From NCBI GenBank assembly GCA_951394045.1, contig OX595985.1, forward strand, positions 5,456,001 through 5,520,000: a DNA stretch of 64,000 nt, written 5' to 3'. Positions 59,520-64,000 of this stretch are shown piece by piece; the first letter of the stretch is position 1, and each line of letters starts with the position of its first letter. The notes under the pieces are model-generated. The model was not told the DNA's origin and made no database searches. It worked only from the letters and a program-made list of their open reading frames with translations. Source of the stretch: Nitzschia sp. DOCU1. Its lineage: Eukaryota > Bacillariophyta > Bacillariophyceae > Bacillariales > Bacillariaceae. The position numbers were made by a program, and so were the translations under genes.

Positions 59520-61996
59520 GCCTTACATGGAAAGAACCCTTCGTTTCGGAGACACTCGGCGAATCTTTCGTGCCATCGTAATCCGCTGGTCCTGAGTCCA
59601 TATAAGGCCTTCTTGATGACCAATATATGCCCTTCAACTTCGGGTCCGAATTCGGGTCCCGCTAGAATGCATACACGTTCTTTGGTCTTGGCCTCTAAGT
59701 AAGCATTACCTATGTCAGTAGCCCAGAGTTGAAGTCCGTTAAGCTCGGAGAGGAACGTGATCATACGAATCCCTCTCAGCGAGACCACTCCAGAGTACAC
59801 ACTATCCACAGGTATGTCCGTCAGGTGCCCGTCGGCGACAAGGCGGGCCTTGTGTCGTCCGTCGTGCTTCACGTCGAAGACAAGGTGTACACGAATCTTC
59901 TTATAACCAGTCGGTACTACCCTACCTACGTCATGAAAGGTCTGGTATTTGTCCAACTGTGCGAGCTCTAATTTAGTAGCGTCTGCCCACTTCGAGTTCC
60001 GGTTCATCTTGTCGAGCCAGACGGCTTCCTTGTAGTTCCGTGGAATCTGGAACCCGTACTTATACTTAGGAGCGTTGTTGAACGAACGGAGTTTCGCCTG
60101 GTTCGCCATAGGGTAGAGCTTCTTCTGCCGCTTAGCGAGGTTACGGAAACGCTTCCAACCTGGTAACTCTAGTAGGTTGTTCTTAATGGCATACTCTACT
60201 AGGGGAATCGGGTCGTCTGCAGCCATCGTCGTGAGGGGTTCGCTAGTAATCTCCCCGTTCCCCCATTCGACCATGACGTTATACATGGAGCCTTTGTACC
60301 TTGGGTCGCTCGCGGTGAGAGGTCCCTCATGCGAGACAATACCCCTGTACTTCCAGAGAACATCCCCTTCGAGCTCTCGTTCGATATGCGAAATGACCTG
60401 GTCATACGTCATCAGCTCCTCCTTCTCTGATTGGCCGATGCGGAGCTTGAACATGACCGGCTTCTGCTCGTGCTCGAGGTCGTAGTGATGGCGATCGATG
60501 GAGTCGACGACTTCGGTGACGGTCGCCCGATGGACCTCCCCGTTCTCGTCCTTGTCGAGCAGGAACGACCGTCCGATAAAGTCCGTGTAGTCGATAAGCG
60601 ACAACGACGGCTTCGTAGCGTCGGCCTCGACGGCATGACCGTCGTCGGGGCCAAGGTTGGACTCATCGGACCTAGATCTAACTACTTGCTCTGGTCCCCT
60701 AGCCGCGTCGTCGGCGCGTATATTGGGGGCTAGATGGTCTTCAGCAGATCTAACTAAGGATCTATCAATTACCTTTAGAGTATCGTCCGTTAGTATACGA
60801 TACGTCATGGCGTGTCCTACATTGTCCGCGATCCCCACGAATCGTCCACGGGCCTCCCGGCTCTCGGACGGGAAGGCTGGCTCGTTTACAGCGTAGTAGA
60901 CGGGCTCGTAGAAGCGGAAGCGTAGGAGCGGGCTAATGTCAGGGGTGACTCCTGTGAGCAGGCGCATCGGAATGTTCCAGCCGTGCCCCTTACACGCCGT
61001 GTGGTTGAGGACGAAGCAGACATACGTGAGTGCCAGTAGCCAACAGTACGCCGGCGCGCCGGTCCTGTCCAATACCGTATTGGTAATTCGCTTGACGGTT
61101 TGGTACCTACGCTCGGCCGCGTTCTGCTGCTGCTGGTGCGGTTCACTCTGCCAGTCCTGAGTACACACGGCTCTAAGTATGTCCTTAACACCCTGACTAG
61201 TCTCTAAGTTAGCTGAGTCACTAATCAGTTTGGTCGGCGCGCCGCGAATGCGAATGATGTCCGCGAGGACCTTCTTGAACTGTCGCTCGTTGCGAAGCGG
61301 GAACACATCACATACGCCCGTGTGAACGCCGACGAAGAACTGTGCCTGTGTGGCGCCGTTATCAACAGCTGGCGTGTCGGAATAGACGGTATCCGTTGCC
61401 ACCGGTTCTTCTCGTCTACGTACATTCAAAGCGGGAAACGGGGATTTAAAAGTACGCTTTAAATGTGTACCTACTGGCATTCGGGCATACTGGGTTGAGT
61501 TCCGGAAGGTATGTTTAACGACCTCGGAAGGCAACCAAGCGAAGAGGGGCCTTTTGCTCTCATAGTCGGGTTCTTCGGGCTTCACTGCGCGACCACCGGG
61601 CTTATTGGCTTCAACGTCTGGATCGCCAGTGTCCGGGTGCGGAGATTTCGCGGCTTCGGGTTCGGGATCTCCCGGGTTCTCGGAGTCGTCGAACGGTTCG
61701 TGTGTATCGACGTACATGAGGTGATCAGGGAGAGGTGCCTTATTGATGATAGAGTAGTCCCGATAGAGGTTGGCTGCGGATACTACATAACGATTGGAGA
61801 ACTCACGCAGCAGGGCGTCCTCGTGGAGTATAGCAGTTGAGATAACGTAATAATCTTCATCTACGTAGTTACCATACTCGTCGAAACCGTCATGGATGGC
61901 ATGCTCGGCCGTTGACTTCACACATGGACGCGTGTCGTCCGGGTCCTCCCCGTTGTCGTCTAGGACGGTGGGGTCCCAGTCGACGTCACTAGTCAT
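59520..61996 (-). CDS. Copia 2 integrase and RT N-terminal half (truncated by LINE 2)
   Basis: ATG at 61996 overlaps the stop of the Gag-PR ORF as ATGA. An acidic ~160-residue N-terminus leads to an integrase core: Asp in VYSDTPAVDNG, Asp in LISDSANLE, Glu in NAAERRYQT. A long linker follows, then the RT fingers/palm: FDVKHDGRHKARLVADG and LWATDIGNAYLEA with the first catalytic Asp. The frame is coherent to GFFPCKAEF at the LINE 2 duplication, then runs into LINE sequence and stops at 59492. The YVDD half is at 50113-51358. Confidence 0.88.
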
Positions 61997-64000
61997 GATG
62001 ACGTGTGGAAGCGTTGCCAGCTCGGTATCACTGGGCGGGCGCAGGGGCCGTTGCGTAGACTAATCGGAATGGCGTATCCATCTACAGTAGTAATACGTTG
62101 CTTGATACCGGAAACCTTAAAAGACTTATCGTCTACCTGTTGCTTGTAGGCCTCCATCTGTACGGCGGACAGAATACTAGGTCCTCTGTTGATATGCGCG
62201 TACTGATGGAAGATACCTATGACCTCCCCGTCGGTGGTACTAAGGACGCCGGCGGCGGTAACTACAGGTATGTCAACTAGTTGGTGCTTACCCACGCCTT
62301 CTACCTTGACAGATCGGTACGGCTGTATGTGGATGACGTGCATGTCGTTCCCTGCTATGCCGCCATTAGCACCCCGGTCGACCAGTGCTTGTCCGTTGGT
62401 CTTCCGTTGGACCTTAGAAACAGTGTAGGTAATCTCGCAAGTATTAACCTTACGGCTACTATTACTAGGGCGTGCCTTGCTTGGGGACATCATGTTAGCG
62501 AGGTTGGCAGGCGACTTCGGCTTCTTCTGTTGGATAGACATAGCCGTTACCGTGTCGTCGGTCTGCTCGTCTTCCGCTGCCGCAATATCATCAGTATCGT
62601 CATCGCTCCCCGTATTGCTAGGCGGATACGACGAGGCATACATGGCGGTGCGCGGGGTGGGCGGGCGGGAAGCGCGCCGGTCGCGATCAGGTGGACGGCC
62701 AGACGGACGTCCTGGGGTGCGACTGGACCCGGACCCACGACTGGCGGCTGATTGGTTGGCGATAATCACCTCCTTGTCAGCATCTGTCAGTGTGTCCCAT
62801 GCGCGCTGTCCGTTGGGCGAAAGTGCATGCCACGTGGAAGCCTGGAGACGCGCCTGGTAGGCCTGGTAACGCTGGAGCTCAGTAATCGGAGTATTTATCG
62901 AGACCTTAAAGGCCTCGAAGGCGGGCGCGTCGTCGGTGACATCATAGGGCTCCCCGTACATAGGCTCGGGGTCGTCGTAGGCGACATCCGTTGCGTAGAC
63001 GCATGCGGTGCGGCGCTTGCCGGCAGCGCGGTGTCCGTGCGTGGCGCGTTCCTGGTCATACTGCTCACAGGCAGCAAGCAGGAGCTGCCGATACGTCTCG
63101 TATGGGAGGGAACGCGTGGGTGCAGTAACGTCGTTCGGGTCGACGAGCTGGCCGATGTGGAGCGAGGCGTGTACATGGTACGTGTCGCTCGTCACGCGAA
63201 CCTGGTTGAGGCGTGGTACGCCTTCTACGGCGCACTGGAGCAGGTTGACGGCGAGGTGTTTGGGCATGCGCATGTCGGGCGGCGAGAGACGCTGGTAGTC
63301 CTCGTAGCGAGCGTGCCAGTACAGGACGAACGTGTGCGTGGTGTCCGGCCAATCAGCAGTCAGTCTGGTGGCTGATAACCATTTCATCAACGCATTGGCC
63401 TGTTGGCGCGCCGCGACAGACGTGGTCGCTTCCTTCTTCAAGTTTAGGTATAGAAGGCGGGCGGAGGAACGTTCGCCATACTTAGTAATTAAGGTTCTAC
63501 CGTAATTAGTAAGCACACAGTTATTCAGTACAGCCATGACGTAGACCTCTTGTTCCTTGAAGAGAGCACGGTCTTCGTCAGTGACAGGGCGGATATGGTC
63601 ACGCTCATCCGCGATGACGTTGTAAACGCCTTGGGCCCGGGCATGTATCTGCATCTGCCAGTCCCAGTCTTGGAAGTTCTCTACTAGCTTCAACTTAGGG
63701 TACACATTCATGTCACGCTTCATGCCACGCTGAAAGTTAACTACGGAGGCGTAATATGCGCGGGCACGTGCGTTCGGGTCATTTGGGGGGTGCATCGCCC
63801 TCTGTGCCATCTCGTGTGCATTGTTACCCCAATAGACGTAAGCGGGAGAAGCAAGCCAGTCTCCGTACTCGAGTGGGGTCGTCGCCAGCCAGGCGGCGTT
63901 AGTCATGTGTGCACCGTCGGCCATCTTGTGGACGGCAAAACCCTTCGCCCGCATTAAGCGATTAATATCGACGAGCTTAGGTACGTGTACAGTCCCAGTC
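61993..64000 (-). CDS. Copia 2 Gag-protease (5' end outside window)
   Basis: Open from the window edge to TGA at 61993. An ATG lies at 63954, but the frame is open above it, so the true start may be outside. The first ~350 residues are a UBN2-like helical Gag (WDWQMQIHARAQGVYNVI; NNCVLTNYGRTLITKY). A Ser/Arg/Pro linker follows; then, near residue 520 counted from 63954, LVDRGANGGIAGND, a Copia aspartic protease site in an unusual D-R-G-A form. No CCHC knuckle was seen. Protease in the Gag frame with integrase in the next frame is not the single-polyprotein plan of classical Copia. Confidence 0.85.
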   Translation of the reverse strand, partial: TGTVHVPKLVDINRLMRAKGFAVHKMADGAHMTNAAWLATTPLEYGDWLASPAYVYWGNNAHEMAQRAMHPPNDPNARARAYYASVVNFQRGMKRDMNVYPKLKLVENFQDWDWQMQIHARAQGVYNVIADERDHIRPVTDEDRALFKEQEVYVMAVLNNCVLTNYGRTLITKYGERSSARLLYLNLKKEATTSVAARQQANALMKWLSATRLTADWPDTTHTFVLYWHARYEDYQRLSPPDMRMPKHLAVNLLQCAVEGVPRLNQVRVTSDTYHVHASLHIGQLVDPNDVTAPTRSLPYETYRQLLLAACEQYDQERATHGHRAAGKRRTACVYATDVAYDDPEPMYGEPYDVTDDAPAFEAFKVSINTPITELQRYQAYQARLQASTWHALSPNGQRAWDTLTDADKEVIIANQSAASRGSGSSRTPGRPSGRPPDRDRRASRPPTPRTAMYASSYPPSNTGSDDDTDDIAAAEDEQTDDTVTAMSIQQKKPKSPANLANMMSPSKARPSNSSRKVNTCEITYTVSKVQRKTNGQALVDRGANGGIAGNDMHVIHIQPYRSVKVEGVGKHQLVDIPVVTAAGVLSTTDGEVIGIFHQYAHINRGPSILSAVQMEAYKQQVDDKSFKVSGIKQRITTVDGYAIPISLRNGPCARPVIPSWQRFHTSS

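Larger units (their letters stand above)
50113..64000 (-). mobile_element. Copia 2 (5' end outside window), interrupted by LINE 2
   Basis: Minus-strand Copia element: Gag-protease ORF (to 61993), a second ORF overlapping by ATGA with integrase and RT (61996-59520), LINE 2, then the rest of RT and RNase H (51358-50113). Gag-PR and IN-RT-RH in separate overlapping frames differ from Copia 1, so it belongs to another lineage. Its 3' end is interrupted by X. Confidence 0.85.

Overview
The window is nuclear DNA of a photosynthetic stramenopile, most likely a pennate diatom. Evidence for this: a plastid-targeted protein whose N-terminus carries an AFVAP cleavage motif (diatom ASAFAP type); a Copia element whose reverse transcriptase has YTDD in place of YVDD, as in diatom CoDi elements; an SPX-MFS transporter fragment; and GT-AG introns of only 61-78 nt. 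I cannot name the species. Only two ordinary host genes are visible (about 1.6-5.6 kb). Nearly everything else is mobile DNA, nested several layers deep.

Layout. 1-177: end of a Ty3/gypsy integrase, then a probable LTR. 1576-5562: two convergent host genes, a membrane-anchored methyltransferase-like protein (+) and a plastid coiled-coil protein (-). 5813-8602: a transposon with GGACACC-ended inverted repeats and a CTG target duplication, carrying a piece of an SPX-MFS transporter gene. About 8940-10250: a 177-bp satellite array. 10390-33023: one tyrosine-recombinase (DIRS/PAT/Ngaro-like) retrotransposon on the minus strand, with split direct repeats A1...B1-A2-B2. It is broken by two insertions: a 6.7-kb Copia element with identical LTRs (21145-27825), and a 9.9-kb PIF/Harbinger-like element (10973-20865, target duplication CAG). 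The Harbinger-like element encodes a DDE transposase plus four other genes. It is itself interrupted by a 2,020-bp inverted-repeat element (14726-16745, target duplication TAA) that carries a nearly complete Rab geranylgeranyltransferase beta gene.

34195-49998: a DNA element I do not recognise, with terminal inverted repeats of at least 1.43 kb and an 8-bp target duplication. Each arm holds a copy of the same two-exon gene; two further genes converge in the middle. A full-length LINE (39911-48001) sits in one copy of the arm gene and is bounded by a 961-bp direct duplication of the target. The outer element lies just past the pol gene of a second Copia element (minus strand, about 64000 down to 50113). 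That pol gene is itself split by a second full-length LINE (51370-59519).

The nesting gives a relative order. The DIRS-like element is older than Copia 1 and the Harbinger-like element; the latter is older than the RabGGT-beta element. Copia 2 is older than LINE 2 and the long-TIR element; that element is older than LINE 1. Most joins were checked by removing the insert and one copy of its target duplication. Doing so restores a recombinase C-terminus, a Copia RT reading frame, and an uninterrupted repeat.
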